From Protofrankia sp963555925 (GTDB taxonomy: Bacteria; Actinomycetota; Actinomycetes; Frankiales; Frankiaceae), in NCBI GenBank assembly GCA_963555925.1, contig CAUVXJ010000005.1:13504-77503 (forward strand): a stretch of DNA of 64,000 nt, read 5' to 3'. This document shows, piece by piece, positions 26,608 through 34,616 of the stretch (within the stretch, counting starts at the first letter, position 1; the number at the start of each line of letters is the position of its first letter). Position numbers and translations under genes: made by a program. Under the pieces are notes generated by a model, which ran no database searches, was not told where the DNA came from, and worked only from the letters and a program-made list of their open reading frames with translations.

Positions 26608-26883
26608 ATGGCCGAAATCCGGTGGAAGCGACTGAAGACCGCTGCCGATGTACGCACTCGGCTGCTGGAAGCCCTTCCGCTGGGAAGCGACTCGTCGGCC
26701 ATCCGGAGTTTCGCCGCCGCGCAGCATGTGGAGTGTTCGGAGGCGGACGGCGGCGTCATCCGGTGCTCGGCACCCGCGCGGGGGCGATGGCCGCTCATCT
26801 CGGCGAAATGGCTGATCGAATTCCACCTGGAGAGTGACCGGCTCGCCGGCATCACGGTCCGTGAGGGGCTCACCGGACCCTGA
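26608..26883 (+). CDS. Small protein, candidate partner or immunity protein
   Basis: A 91-residue protein starting 12 bases after the eCIS-cargo-like gene, in the same direction (RBS GGAGCACCCCG). It has an alpha/beta look: RTRLLEALPLGSDSSAIRSF, HVECSEADGGVIRCSAPARG, WLIEFHLESDRLAGITVREG. Two Cys in CSEAD...IRCSA could pair. No family is recognised. Its position directly behind a possible toxin suggests immunity or a chaperone; that is inference only. Confidence 0.55.
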   Translation: MAEIRWKRLKTAADVRTRLLEALPLGSDSSAIRSFAAAQHVECSEADGGVIRCSAPARGRWPLISAKWLIEFHLESDRLAGITVREGLTGP

Positions 26884-26980
26884 TCCGCTGCCGCACCCAG
26901 AATGATGCACACTGTCAGAATCGGACCTGGTTCCGGCCCGCATCGCGATGGAGACCGGCATCGGACCAGGCGGGAGGATG

Positions 26981-28705
26981 ATGAACAGCACGCCGCAGGG
27001 AGCCGACCGCACCCGTATAGTCCGGCCCGTGCCACCGCCGGGCGCACCTAGCGGGTCGGAACCGGCATGGGGGGCGGTGTTCACACCGCTGGCCCCGCAG
27101 GATCCTCGCGAGATCAGCGGGTACCTACTGCGGGCCCGGATCGGCGAAGGCGGCATGGGCGCCGTCTATCTGACCTACACTCCCGGCGGCCGGCCGGTCG
27201 CGCTCAAGATCGCCCGACCGGAGTTCGCCGCCGATCCCGAGTTCCGCCGCCGCTTCGAAAAAGAGGTGGCGATCGCTCAACGGGTGCAGGGCCTGTACAC
27301 CGCGCCGGTCATCGACTGCGACCCCCACGCCCCGCAACCGTGGCTGGCCACCGCCTACGTCGCCGCACCCTCCCTCGCCGCGGCCGTCGCCCGTCAGGGC
27401 CCGCTGCCGCCGGAGACCGTCCTGGTGCTGCTCGCCGGGGTCGCGGAGGCATTGCAGTCCATCCACGCCGCCGGGGTGATCCACCGCGACCTCAAGCCGG
27501 GGAACGTCATCCTCGCCGCCGACGGCCCCCGCGTCATCGACTTCGGTATCTCCCGGGCAGTCGAGAACTCCTCAGCGGCACTCACCCAAACCGGGGTACG
27601 GATCGGCACACCCGCCTTCATGGCCCCCGAACAAGTCCGGGGAAAATCCCTCGACACATCCGGGGATATCTTCTCGCTCGGTTCCACGGCTTATTATGCG
27701 ATCACCGGCGAGTTGCCGTTCGGTGGGGATGCCGCCGTCTTCCACCGCATCGTGTACGAACAGCCCGAGTGGGACCGCTGCCCGGAGCAGGTCCGCAGCG
27801 TCCTCGAACGCTGCGTGGACAAGGACCCGGCAGGCCGCCCCACCCCTGCGGCACTGATCGAGTTGTGCCGGGCGGCGTCCACCGACGAGCGGCTCCGTAT
27901 CGGCGAGGGCTGGCTACCCCCCACCGTGACCGCGGACCTCACCCGCTACAGCCTCATCCCACCAAAGCCATCCCCGCCGTTGCAGCCGACCAAAGCGGAG
28001 CACCCTCGACCTCCAGCACCCTCACCGTGGTCGCCCGCCCCGCCCGGCCCCCCACACCGCAAAGGGTCACCCTGGCTCATCGTCGGAGTCAGCGCCGCGG
28101 CACTCGCACTCGCAGCCGTGATCGTGCTCCTCACGACCCTCAGCAATACGCCGTCGGACCAGGCGAGTCGCAGCGGCGCCACGACAGCCACGTCCACCGG
28201 AAAAGCATCCACCGGAAACACGGCCACCAACAATCGTTCAGCCACCACTGGGACTGGCACGGGCACGGGCACGGGGTCTGCTTCCAACAAGCCCACGACG
28301 ACAGCCGTTACGAGTGGGCCAGCGACTGAACATACAGACCGGACGCTTTCCGTGCCCGCGGCGCTGGTCGGCCGTTGGGAGGGTGTGGTCAGCCAACCCA
28401 GCGGCCATCCCGACAAGTACCCGACCAGGCTGGAGCTCCGAAACGGCCGGATAGGGGAGGTCGTCGGCTCCGTCACCTATCCGACCTTCCCGTGCGGTGG
28501 TTCACTGACCTTGATTGTCGGCGGCGACGAAACCCGAGTACAGGAGAAGATCAGCGACGGCGGATCGCGATGCGCGGACAACGGAGAAATCCGGCTGTAC
28601 CCGCAGTCTGACGGCACACTGCGCTGGGAGTATTACTACGGTCCCGGGAACTTTTTAGTTGACACCTCACACCCCGCGGCCACCGCCATGTTGAGCAGAT
28701 ATTAA
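26981..28705 (+). CDS. Transmembrane serine/threonine protein kinase (PknB-like)
   Basis: A receptor-type kinase of about 574 residues. The kinase domain (~40-300) is complete: glycine loop GEGGMGAVYL, VALKIA with the ATP-binding Lys, catalytic HRDLKPGN, DFG in IDFGISRA, and MAPEQV. A Pro-rich linker leads to one membrane helix (LIVGVSAAALALAAVIVLLT, near residue 370), then a Thr/Gly/Ser-rich extracellular stalk. The final ~110 residues (GRWEGVV, VGSVTYPTFPCGGSLTL) form a small Cys-containing domain also seen in the protein at 59561. The start is one of two adjacent ATGs behind GGGAGG. The ligand and substrates are unknown. Confidence 0.93.
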   Translation: MNSTPQGADRTRIVRPVPPPGAPSGSEPAWGAVFTPLAPQDPREISGYLLRARIGEGGMGAVYLTYTPGGRPVALKIARPEFAADPEFRRRFEKEVAIAQRVQGLYTAPVIDCDPHAPQPWLATAYVAAPSLAAAVARQGPLPPETVLVLLAGVAEALQSIHAAGVIHRDLKPGNVILAADGPRVIDFGISRAVENSSAALTQTGVRIGTPAFMAPEQVRGKSLDTSGDIFSLGSTAYYAITGELPFGGDAAVFHRIVYEQPEWDRCPEQVRSVLERCVDKDPAGRPTPAALIELCRAASTDERLRIGEGWLPPTVTADLTRYSLIPPKPSPPLQPTKAEHPRPPAPSPWSPAPPGPPHRKGSPWLIVGVSAAALALAAVIVLLTTLSNTPSDQASRSGATTATSTGKASTGNTATNNRSATTGTGTGTGTGSASNKPTTTAVTSGPATEHTDRTLSVPAALVGRWEGVVSQPSGHPDKYPTRLELRNGRIGEVVGSVTYPTFPCGGSLTLIVGGDETRVQEKISDGGSRCADNGEIRLYPQSDGTLRWEYYYGPGNFLVDTSHPAATAMLSRY

Positions 28706-28861
28706 CGATCACTCGTTGCTACTGTGACAGTGCGGAACCTGTCAAACTCGCCTTGGTGGGTCGCACGGGCGGCGTGGATCGGTGTCGGCGACGCCGCTGT
28801 ACGACATAGTGGCGGAACACGCGCGTTCCATCCGAAACCGCGCACCTGCCCTGGGGGCTCC

Positions 28862-29485
28862 ATGCATCGACACCTCGATCGGGTGCCGCGCCGGAAAGTG
28901 CTGCTGCTCGTACTACCGCTCGTTGCCGCGTCCTGCAGTAGCTCGACCGGTTCCGTGCATTCGGCGGCCACCGCGCCATCGGCCGTCTCCGCGGGATCGA
29001 CGTCTGTCTCCCCCGGATCGACACCGTCGACGGCAACCAACGGCCAGGCTGCCATACCTGCGGAGATCACGCGGTGCGCCACGGCGGGCCTCACCGTCAC
29101 GCTGGGCGCGGTCACGACCGTCGCCGCGTCACAACGCCAGACACCCGTGACGTTCACGAACCGGTCGGCGACCCGATGCAGCATGTACGGATTCCCGGGC
29201 GCGCAGCTGCTGTCCGCGGACGGAACCACGTATGACATTCCGCGATCCCCGCTCGTCAGCAGCACGAGGATCGTTCTCGCACCGGGCGCGAACGCGCACG
29301 CGACGCTGACCTACCTCGCCGATGACACGGCCAGCAGCTCCGATTTTGCCGCGACGCGCCTCGTTGTCACGCCACCCGATGAGCGCAGTTCCACCGTGTT
29401 GCCGTGGACATACGGACCGATCGTCAACCAGGAAGGCGCGACGCATCCCGGCACCTACATCATGGCCCTCACGCCCGGAGCATAA
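28862..29485 (+). CDS. DUF4232 lipoprotein
   Basis: A 207-residue exported lipoprotein: basic start, hydrophobic core VLLLVLPLVAA and lipobox AASC at about residue 21, then a Ser/Thr/Pro linker and a DUF4232 domain (RCATAGLTVTLGAVTTVAAS, VTFTNRSATRCSMYGFPGAQ, ending near TYGPIVNQ). The ATG at 28862 follows GGGGG; a longer open frame upstream is not protein-like. It is the second DUF4232 protein in the window (see 21241), facing the cell exterior with no known activity. Confidence 0.78.
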   Translation: MHRHLDRVPRRKVLLLVLPLVAASCSSSTGSVHSAATAPSAVSAGSTSVSPGSTPSTATNGQAAIPAEITRCATAGLTVTLGAVTTVAASQRQTPVTFTNRSATRCSMYGFPGAQLLSADGTTYDIPRSPLVSSTRIVLAPGANAHATLTYLADDTASSSDFAATRLVVTPPDERSSTVLPWTYGPIVNQEGATHPGTYIMALTPGA

Positions 29486-30132
29486 GCACGTGTCCTGCGC
29501 GGGCGGTAACGGCGATGAACGACTTCCCCGGCCCGGCCCCCGGGAAGGCGTGTCGCAGGCAACTCGCCCACATGCGGCCCCAAGGCCCTACCTTGCGCCG
29601 CTGCGCCGAGGGGAAGCGCCCCGGTGGGAAACCACCAACACGGGGGGAGTCGGTAGTCACCCCACCGGGACGCTCCCAGGGTAGCGGGCCAGAGGCCCGC
29701 GCGTCCCACTTGGCACCCAAAAACCCGCAACGAGCCCGAGTTTTTCTGCGGGCGCCCACCGAGCGCCACCGTGCCCGTAAGGTCCTTTTCAGAAAGCTAT
29801 TTATGATCATTTACCGGCATCGGGGCGCGGTGTCGAGTGCGGCGTCGAGTGCGGCGTCGCCGCCAATCCCTTCAAAATTAAGTCAACCTAACTTTACTTT
29901 CTAGGTGACACGCGTCATGGCCGCATGTGGATGGCCACCACCGCCTGGGACCCGACGGACCCGGTGAGCCACGTCGCGCCGAGGTTGTATTAGAAATGCC
30001 GTGCCGGACACGTGACGGCCATGTCACAACGGATGACACAGCACAACAGAGGTCACGTCACCACAGAGGTCACGTCACCACAGATGGCACAGCACGACGG
30101 TAATCATCTGACAATGGAAATGAGGTTGGCTG
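29486..30132. other. 647-base region without a supported gene; several short hairpins
   Basis: Open frames on both strands at 29450-29900 overlap and neither looks like protein. Short stems include GCGGGCC-AGA-GGCCCGC near 29695 and an ACCCGCA/TGCGGG stem near 29727-29755. At 30045-30080 the sequence GGTCACGTCACCACAGA occurs twice in tandem just upstream of the PEBP gene. I cannot assign an RNA family. Confidence 0.4.
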
Positions 30133-30675
30133 ATGTCTCTGCTCGATCGCGGCACCTCCCCGGACCCCTTCGATGTCCTCCCCCCCGTGCCGTTGTTCAC
30201 CCTCACCAGTGACGACTTCGCCGATGGTGACACGCTCCCACCGGCAGCTGTCCACACCAGCGCAGGCGGGCAGAACCTCTCGCCGCACCTTGCGTGGACG
30301 GGTTTCCCGCCGGGGACGCAGAGCTTCGTTGTCACCTGCTTCGACCCGGATGCACCGACGGGCAGCGGCTTCTGGCACTGGTCGTTGATCGATATTCCAT
30401 CCTCGGTCACCGAAATACCGCACGGAGTAGCCAGCGGTGACCTTGCCGGCCTGCCCGCGGGCTCCTTCCACGTCCGCAACGATTACGGAACAGCCGATTT
30501 TGGTGGCGCTGCGCCTCCAGAAGGTGACCGTCCGCATCGTTACGTCTTTGCTGTCCATGCGGTCGACGTCCCGTCGCTCGGGATCCCCGGCTCCGTCTCA
30601 CCGGCGGTGGTCGGGTTCAACCTGACATTCCACGTCCTTGGCCGCGGGGTCCTGCGGGCCACCTACCAGCGCTGA
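30133..30675 (+). CDS. YbhB/YbcL-type phosphatidylethanolamine-binding protein
   Basis: A 180-residue PEBP/Raf-kinase-inhibitor-like protein. It carries GQNLSPHLAWTGFP, the anion-pocket motif FDPDAPTGSGFWHWSLIDIP near residues 74-92, then GDRPHRYVFAVHAVD. No signal peptide is present, so it is cytoplasmic. The ATG at 30133 follows GAGG. Its bacterial role is poorly defined. Confidence 0.9.
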   Translation: MSLLDRGTSPDPFDVLPPVPLFTLTSDDFADGDTLPPAAVHTSAGGQNLSPHLAWTGFPPGTQSFVVTCFDPDAPTGSGFWHWSLIDIPSSVTEIPHGVASGDLAGLPAGSFHVRNDYGTADFGGAAPPEGDRPHRYVFAVHAVDVPSLGIPGSVSPAVVGFNLTFHVLGRGVLRATYQR

Positions 30676-30788
30676 CGTTTTCCCGGCGCCTGTTGAGAAT
30701 CGAGTGGCCGCGACCGCCCACGGCTGCCCACAACGGGTCGCACCAGGCGGGTGGGCAAGCATCGCCCGACGCGGGTAGGTTGGCCTAC

Positions 30789-30920
30789 ATGATTCGCAAG
30801 CTCGTAGTTCTCGCTGTTGTCGCCGGGGCCGGCGCCGTGGCGACGGTCGTGCGCCGTCGGCGGGGTAAGGACGAGGTTGACCTCTGGCACGAGGCGACCA
30901 CTGCCATCAACCTGAACTGA
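30789..30920 (+). CDS. DLW-39 family small membrane protein
   Basis: A 43-residue protein: a single membrane helix (residues 4-22, KLVVLAVVAGAGAVATVV), a basic stop-transfer RRRRGK and the family signature DLWHEAT at 31-37. This conserved actinobacterial family is normally encoded close to tRNA-Ala, tRNA-Ile and gyrA, and tRNA-Ala is 1.3 kb downstream here. The function is unknown. Confidence 0.85.
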   Translation: MIRKLVVLAVVAGAGAVATVVRRRRGKDEVDLWHEATTAINLN

Positions 30921-31384
30921 CGTCCCGCCCGCAGGGCCGGCCTGTCAGGCTCTGTCCTGTCAGGCCGCGTGTTCCTCTCTCAGCCCTGAGGTATCGGTCA
31001 CCCCTGTGATCGTGTGATCTCCGGTGGATGGTTCAGGTTCGACCTCTGACCATCCACCGGGGATCCTGTGCGCCTGTGCGCCTGTCGGCGATGAACGACC
31101 CGCCGGCCCGCTGTGATGCCTGGCCGGTTCCGGCTGCATGGAGTCTCCGGTGGACCCGCAGCCCTGGTCGTTGACGATCTCCAATCCTGGTTTCCCATGC
31201 CCTGCCCCGAGGGGTTAACCCGCCAGTAGTGGTGTTGTGGTTGAGTTCCCTTTGGCATCCTATGTGTCTCATAACCGTTTGTGTCTAAGTTGTGGGCGAA
31301 GCGTTGTGAGAGCTGGCTGTCGGACAGGGACGCCCGGGATCGGTCCGGGCGCCTGGAAGGTGGCTCCAGGCATGAAGGGGACGG
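30921..31384. other. Intergenic region with a strong hairpin
   Basis: 464 bases with no supported gene. The hairpin at 31021-31060 is listed separately. The last ~100 bases should hold the promoter of the gene at 31385. Confidence 0.4.
31021..31060. terminator. Strong hairpin downstream of the DLW-39 gene
   Basis: Perfect 12-base arms CCGGTGGATGGT (31021-31032) and ACCATCCACCGG (31049-31060), with inner pairing TCAGG/CCTCTGA. It lies 100 bases after the stop codon with no T-run. Confidence 0.6.
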
Positions 31385-32083
31385 ATGACAAGCGACAGCG
31401 GCGTGCCCGTCGGCGAATCACGGCGCCTGATCGACGCCAGCGGGCCGGATGACGACACTCCTCGGCCTCGCGAGGTCGCCGTTGGTGCCGGTTTGGGAGG
31501 ATTCGTAGCTATAGTTCTACTCGTTGTGTCTGCCGTGCTTTCTGGTAGTGGGCAGCATGAGGCGACCATGGTCCGTCCAGGCACTTCGGGTGACGGGCCG
31601 GCCGGCGCGGCGGCGACGTCGTCGGACATCGTGGGTTCTTTCGGGCAGGACGCGCGGGACGCGCGGGACGCAGTGCCTACCGCTTCGGCTTCGCCTTCGG
31701 CCAGGCGGCCGCCGGCGGCATCGGCAAACAACCCGCGGCTGGTGGCTGCCGGTGCCACGTCCGCGGTTAACCCGGTCGGAGCGTCAGCGGTGCCGGCCGA
31801 CGTTGGTCCGCCGACCGGCGATTCGGCGGAGCCTGGGGCCGCGCCGCCAACCGGGCCATCCGTCGCCGCACCGGCCAACGTGCCCAACCCGGCGGCTTCG
31901 CCGTCAACCGGCCAGGAGCCCACCTCGACAGGCGGCACAGCCGGCACAGCCGAGCTGACACGAAGTAGCGAATCGGCGAGCCCGGCGTCGCCGCAACCCG
32001 AGGCCACTCCCTCCTGCCCGGAAGATTCGAATTTTGCCGGATCCCTCCTGAGAGCCCTGGGGCTTGCGTCCTGCAACTCCTGA
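31385..32083 (+). CDS. Membrane-anchored Ala/Pro/Ser-rich protein of unknown function
   Basis: A 232-residue protein with a short cytoplasmic start, one membrane helix near residues 34-55 (GLGGFVAIVLLVVSAVLSGS) and a long low-complexity exterior (about 150 residues of Ala, Pro, Ser, Gly and Thr). It ends in a compact Cys-containing tail (CPEDSNFAGSLLRALGLASC). The two terminal Cys could form a disulphide. The ATG follows AAGGGG. It sits between the DLW-39 gene and tRNA-Ala and is followed by a strong hairpin. I do not recognise it. Confidence 0.65.
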   Translation: MTSDSGVPVGESRRLIDASGPDDDTPRPREVAVGAGLGGFVAIVLLVVSAVLSGSGQHEATMVRPGTSGDGPAGAAATSSDIVGSFGQDARDARDAVPTASASPSARRPPAASANNPRLVAAGATSAVNPVGASAVPADVGPPTGDSAEPGAAPPTGPSVAAPANVPNPAASPSTGQEPTSTGGTAGTAELTRSSESASPASPQPEATPSCPEDSNFAGSLLRALGLASCNS

Positions 32084-32110
32084 CGCGACGGGCCACCGCG
32101 CAGGGACGGA

Positions 32111-32144
32111 GTGTGGGTTGTGCTCCGCGGAACACAACCCACAC
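32111..32144. terminator. Long perfect hairpin before tRNA-Ala
   Basis: Perfect 12-base arms GTGTGGGTTGTG and CACAACCCACAC enclosing the self-complementary TCCGCGGA. It is 28 bases after the stop of the preceding gene. Confidence 0.75.
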
Positions 32145-32238
32145 CCCGTCCGGTCTCACCCACTACCGACCCGGTGCCGGCTGCGTGCCGTACTCTTAGG
32201 TGGCCTCCCCTCGAGGGAGCCCTGAGGGGACGTAGCTA

Positions 32239-32311
32239 GGGGACGTAGCTCAATTGGCAGAGCACCGCCTTTGCAAGGCGGGGGTTAGGGGTTCGATTCC
32301 CCTCGTCTCCA
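32239..32311 (+). tRNA. tRNA-Ala (anticodon UGC)
   Basis: A 73-base cloverleaf: acceptor GGGGACG pairs with CGTCTCC (one G-T), D-arm AGCTCAATTGGCAGAGC, anticodon stem CCGCC-TTTGCAA-GGCGG with anticodon TGC, and T-arm AGGGGTTCGATTCCCCT. The discriminator base is A and CCA is not encoded. The first 12 bases are directly duplicated just upstream (32226-32237). Confidence 0.97.
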
Positions 32312-33169
32312 CCGTTTGATCATTATGCTCGCCGACCGCCGTCGGCTTCGCCACCAGCCGTTATGCCATCCCGGGGGACGACCCCCGGACCCCCGATGCG
32401 ACCGCGCCGAGCGCGGCCGCCGGGAGATTGTAGCCAACCGTGTAGCCAAGGCGCGCTACCCGTTGTCTTGGCCTTGGCCTTGGTCCGCCGCTGTGTCGTC
32501 CTCGGATGTCTGATCCGGGTCGATCTTCGGGTTGAGGACGGCAGGGGATGATCGAGGGATCGGCCGGCTCCTCCTCGTCGACGGCGGAAGTTCCACTCTC
32601 CAGACGTAGGAAAAGCGGCAATGATCGCCGCTTTCTGGTACGTCTGTGGTCGTCGGTGCATTGGGCACCTGGGTACGGCCATCGCGAACCTGGCCCCCCG
32701 CCAGAACAGGGGTNNNNNNNNNNNNNNNNNNNNNNNNNNNNNNNNNNNNNNNNNNNNNNNNNNNNNNNNNNNNNNNNNNNNNNNNNNNNNNNNNNNNNNN
32801 NNNNNNNNNNNNNNNNNNNNNNNNNNNNNNNNNNNNNNNNNNNNNNNNNNNNNNNNNNNNNNNNNNNNNNNNNNNNNNNNNNNNNNNNNNNNNNNNNNNN
32901 NNNNNNNNNNNNNNNNNNNNNNNNNNNNNNNNNNNNNNNNNNNNNNNNNNNNNNNNNNNNNNNNNNNNNNNNNGGGGCCAGGTTCCGCCGGTAGGTGGGA
33001 CCAGATCAGACCCGTAGGGCCAGACCAACACACCTGATCGCAAAATGCTGCGTACTAAGTGGCACTCTGACCGGTTTCAGGCTCACATCAGCGCGGTTCC
33101 AGCGCGACCCGGCAATGTACTGGCAGCTGGTCGAAGCGACAGTTACCAGATCGGAGTGGAGGGGTTGCG
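32312..33169. other. Region downstream of tRNA-Ala containing an assembly gap (32714-32973)
   Basis: 260 N lie in the middle. Left of the gap, a hairpin CCGGGGG-ACGA-CCCCCGG is seen near 32373. Open frames on both strands are short or read through the N and I do not support any as genes. Right of the gap, the ~190 bases before 33170 should carry the promoter of the caspase operon. A gene could be hidden in or across the gap. Confidence 0.5.
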
Positions 33170-33526
33170 TTGACTGTGTCAGTCGAGCACCGAGAAGAGC
33201 AGGCGAACCGGTGGAATAGCAGCACCCACCGGACTTCGGCAGTCGCGCTCTATGTCTATGACGCGGCCGACGTCGAGCTGACAATAACGGAAATCCTTCG
33301 CCTTTCTCACCTGGCGTACTCATCGGCGGACGGTTTCGTCCTCGAGCAGCACGGCGATCTGCTGCGCCCCGGCACGACCAGGCTGCGGCTGGAGGTTGGC
33401 GTCTACCACTTCAAGTGCGTCAACGATGTGCAGCTGCGCATCGATCAGTCCGACGCGGTCCAGGTCGTGACACCGCAGACCGCGCCTGCCGACCTCCGAG
33501 TGCCCCTCCCGGGCAGGCGACCATGA
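33170..33526 (+). CDS. Small protein coupled to the caspase-like gene
   Basis: A 118-residue protein from a TTG preceded by GGAGGGG. It is mostly predicted strand: AVALYVYDAADVELTITEIL, then LLRPGTTRLRLEVGVYHFKC and VQLRIDQSDAVQVV, suggesting a small beta-sandwich. No signal peptide or membrane helix is seen. Its TGA overlaps the ATG of the protease gene (ATGA at 33523-33526), so the two are probably translated together in similar amounts. A role as adaptor, substrate-binding partner or inhibitor of the protease is inference. I do not recognise the family. Confidence 0.65.
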   Translation: MTVSVEHREEQANRWNSSTHRTSAVALYVYDAADVELTITEILRLSHLAYSSADGFVLEQHGDLLRPGTTRLRLEVGVYHFKCVNDVQLRIDQSDAVQVVTPQTAPADLRVPLPGRRP

Positions 33527-34263
33527 CCAGCGAGACATTTCGTGGGTTGGCGGTCCATGTGTGCGCGGACCTCCCATCCGCTGTCGAGCACCTGCCCGGG
33601 TCACCGGTCCGGTCGGGTCGCGACACTCTGACGCGCATGTCGCGGGTGTGCGCCGCGGCGGGGATCGAGGACCAGCGCTATCTGGTGGGGGCGGGGGCGA
33701 CCGCGGCCGGCGTCCGGGACACCCTCGCCAGAGCGGCCAAAGACATCGACCCGTATGGGCTGCTGGTGCTGACGTATACCGGGCACAGCGACCGGCGACT
33801 ACGAGACGAGCGCGGCAAGCAGATCGTTCAGTGGTGTCTGTACGACGGTGGCGTAAGGCTGCAAGAAATAGCGGACATGCTCGGTGGGATTCAGCCAACG
33901 GGCCGCGTCATAGTGGTGGCCGACACGTGTTACGCGGGCGCGTTCGCTCGCTATGCCGACGTTTCCAGCGCGCTGGTGCTGTTGGGTGCGTGCGCCGACA
34001 GGCAGACCACGATAAGCGGCGTCACAAGTGATTTTGTGGTCCGCCTGGAAAACCTGATCTACCCCGGAGGCATGTCCAATCCCAGCTGTGTCAGTTACCG
34101 CTGGCTCGAAGAGCAGCTTCAGCGGGATACGCCTGACGCGGAACGGCCGTACGTGTGGACCAACCGGGTGGCGGCGTGGGAGCAGCGCCCCTTCGATCTG
34201 GAACCACTGGCCTCCCGTAGTGCCTGGACGCGCTCCCGACGGTGGGATGAATACCGGAGATGA
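33523..34263 (+). CDS. Caspase-fold (C14) cysteine protease
   Basis: A 246-residue single-domain caspase-like protein. The catalytic His is H88 in VLTYTGHSDRR, at the end of a hydrophobic strand (YGLLVLTY). The catalytic Cys is C136 in VIVVADTCYAGAFA, the usual D-x-C-x-(S/G)-G pattern. The N-terminal part GRDTLTRMSRVCAAAG, followed by a variable region, matches strand/helix 1 of the p20 half; a p10-like part follows (SALVLLGACADRQTT). Bacterial members cut after Arg/Lys or Asp and serve in conflict systems or peptide maturation. It is preceded by an overlapping small gene and followed by two short peptide genes and an exporter. Confidence 0.85.
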   Translation: MTSETFRGLAVHVCADLPSAVEHLPGSPVRSGRDTLTRMSRVCAAAGIEDQRYLVGAGATAAGVRDTLARAAKDIDPYGLLVLTYTGHSDRRLRDERGKQIVQWCLYDGGVRLQEIADMLGGIQPTGRVIVVADTCYAGAFARYADVSSALVLLGACADRQTTISGVTSDFVVRLENLIYPGGMSNPSCVSYRWLEEQLQRDTPDAERPYVWTNRVAAWEQRPFDLEPLASRSAWTRSRRWDEYRR

Positions 34264-34278
34264 GGTGATGCGGGGGGT

Positions 34279-34344
34279 TTCGGTCGAATGCGAAAAAGGA
34301 CGCAATACGGGCAATCTTTGAGAAGGAGCATGACACGTGACATT
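34279..34344 (+). repeat. Duplicated leader, copy 1
   Basis: This segment, TTCGGTCGAATGCGAAAAAG through AAGGAGCATGA to the peptide start, recurs at 34551-34616 with six single-base differences by eye. It contains the ribosome site AAGGAG and a short out-of-frame open frame starting at ATG 34288 (MRKRTQYGQSL...) that overlaps the peptide gene. Confidence 0.9.
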
Positions 34345-34549
34345 TCAATTCGACAGTGATGACAGTGAGATCGAAGAATCGTTGAGAGGAAAGGACACAT
34401 GGCCACGTCAGGAGATGGCGCCTCGGCCATGGGTGAACCACACGGCTGAGCAGTGGTCGACGCACCAGGTGGCGTTCGAGGCGCGAGGATTCGGCGTGCC
34501 CGGCCGCGTTCCCTCGCTCGCGGTGATCGCGGATCTGGACCGGTCGTAG
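34337..34549 (+). CDS. Short peptide 1, conserved C-terminal WVNHTAEQW motif
   Basis: A 70-residue peptide from a GTG nine bases after AAGGAG. The first ~27 residues are acidic and variable (FDSDDSEIEESLRGKDTW). Residues 28-63 contain APRPWVNHTAEQWSTHQVAF, then EARGFG and GRVPSLAV. The second copy at 34609 shares the C-terminal half almost fully but not the N-terminus. There is no signal peptide. Position between a protease and an exporter suggests a substrate that is cut and exported, perhaps at the shared RVP; this is inference. Confidence 0.75.
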   Translation: MTFQFDSDDSEIEESLRGKDTWPRQEMAPRPWVNHTAEQWSTHQVAFEARGFGVPGRVPSLAVIADLDRS

Positions 34550-34550
34550 A

Positions 34551-34616
34551 TTCGGTCGAATGCGAAAAAGGACGCAGTACGGGCAATCTTTGACAAGGAG
34601 CATGAAACATGACATC
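34551..34616 (+). repeat. Duplicated leader, copy 2
   Basis: It repeats 34279-34344 directly after the stop codon of peptide 1, at a distance of 272 bases. The out-of-frame open frame (ATG 34560, MRKRTQYGQSL...) and ribosome site AAGGAG are kept, so leader and gene were duplicated together. Confidence 0.9.

Noticed and set aside
29486..29810. Riboswitch or group II intron end
   Set aside because: Several stems are present but none matches a riboswitch or intron domain that I can recognise.
32323..33033. Open frames across the N gap after tRNA-Ala
   Set aside because: They depend on unknown bases, and the readable parts show no recognisable domain.
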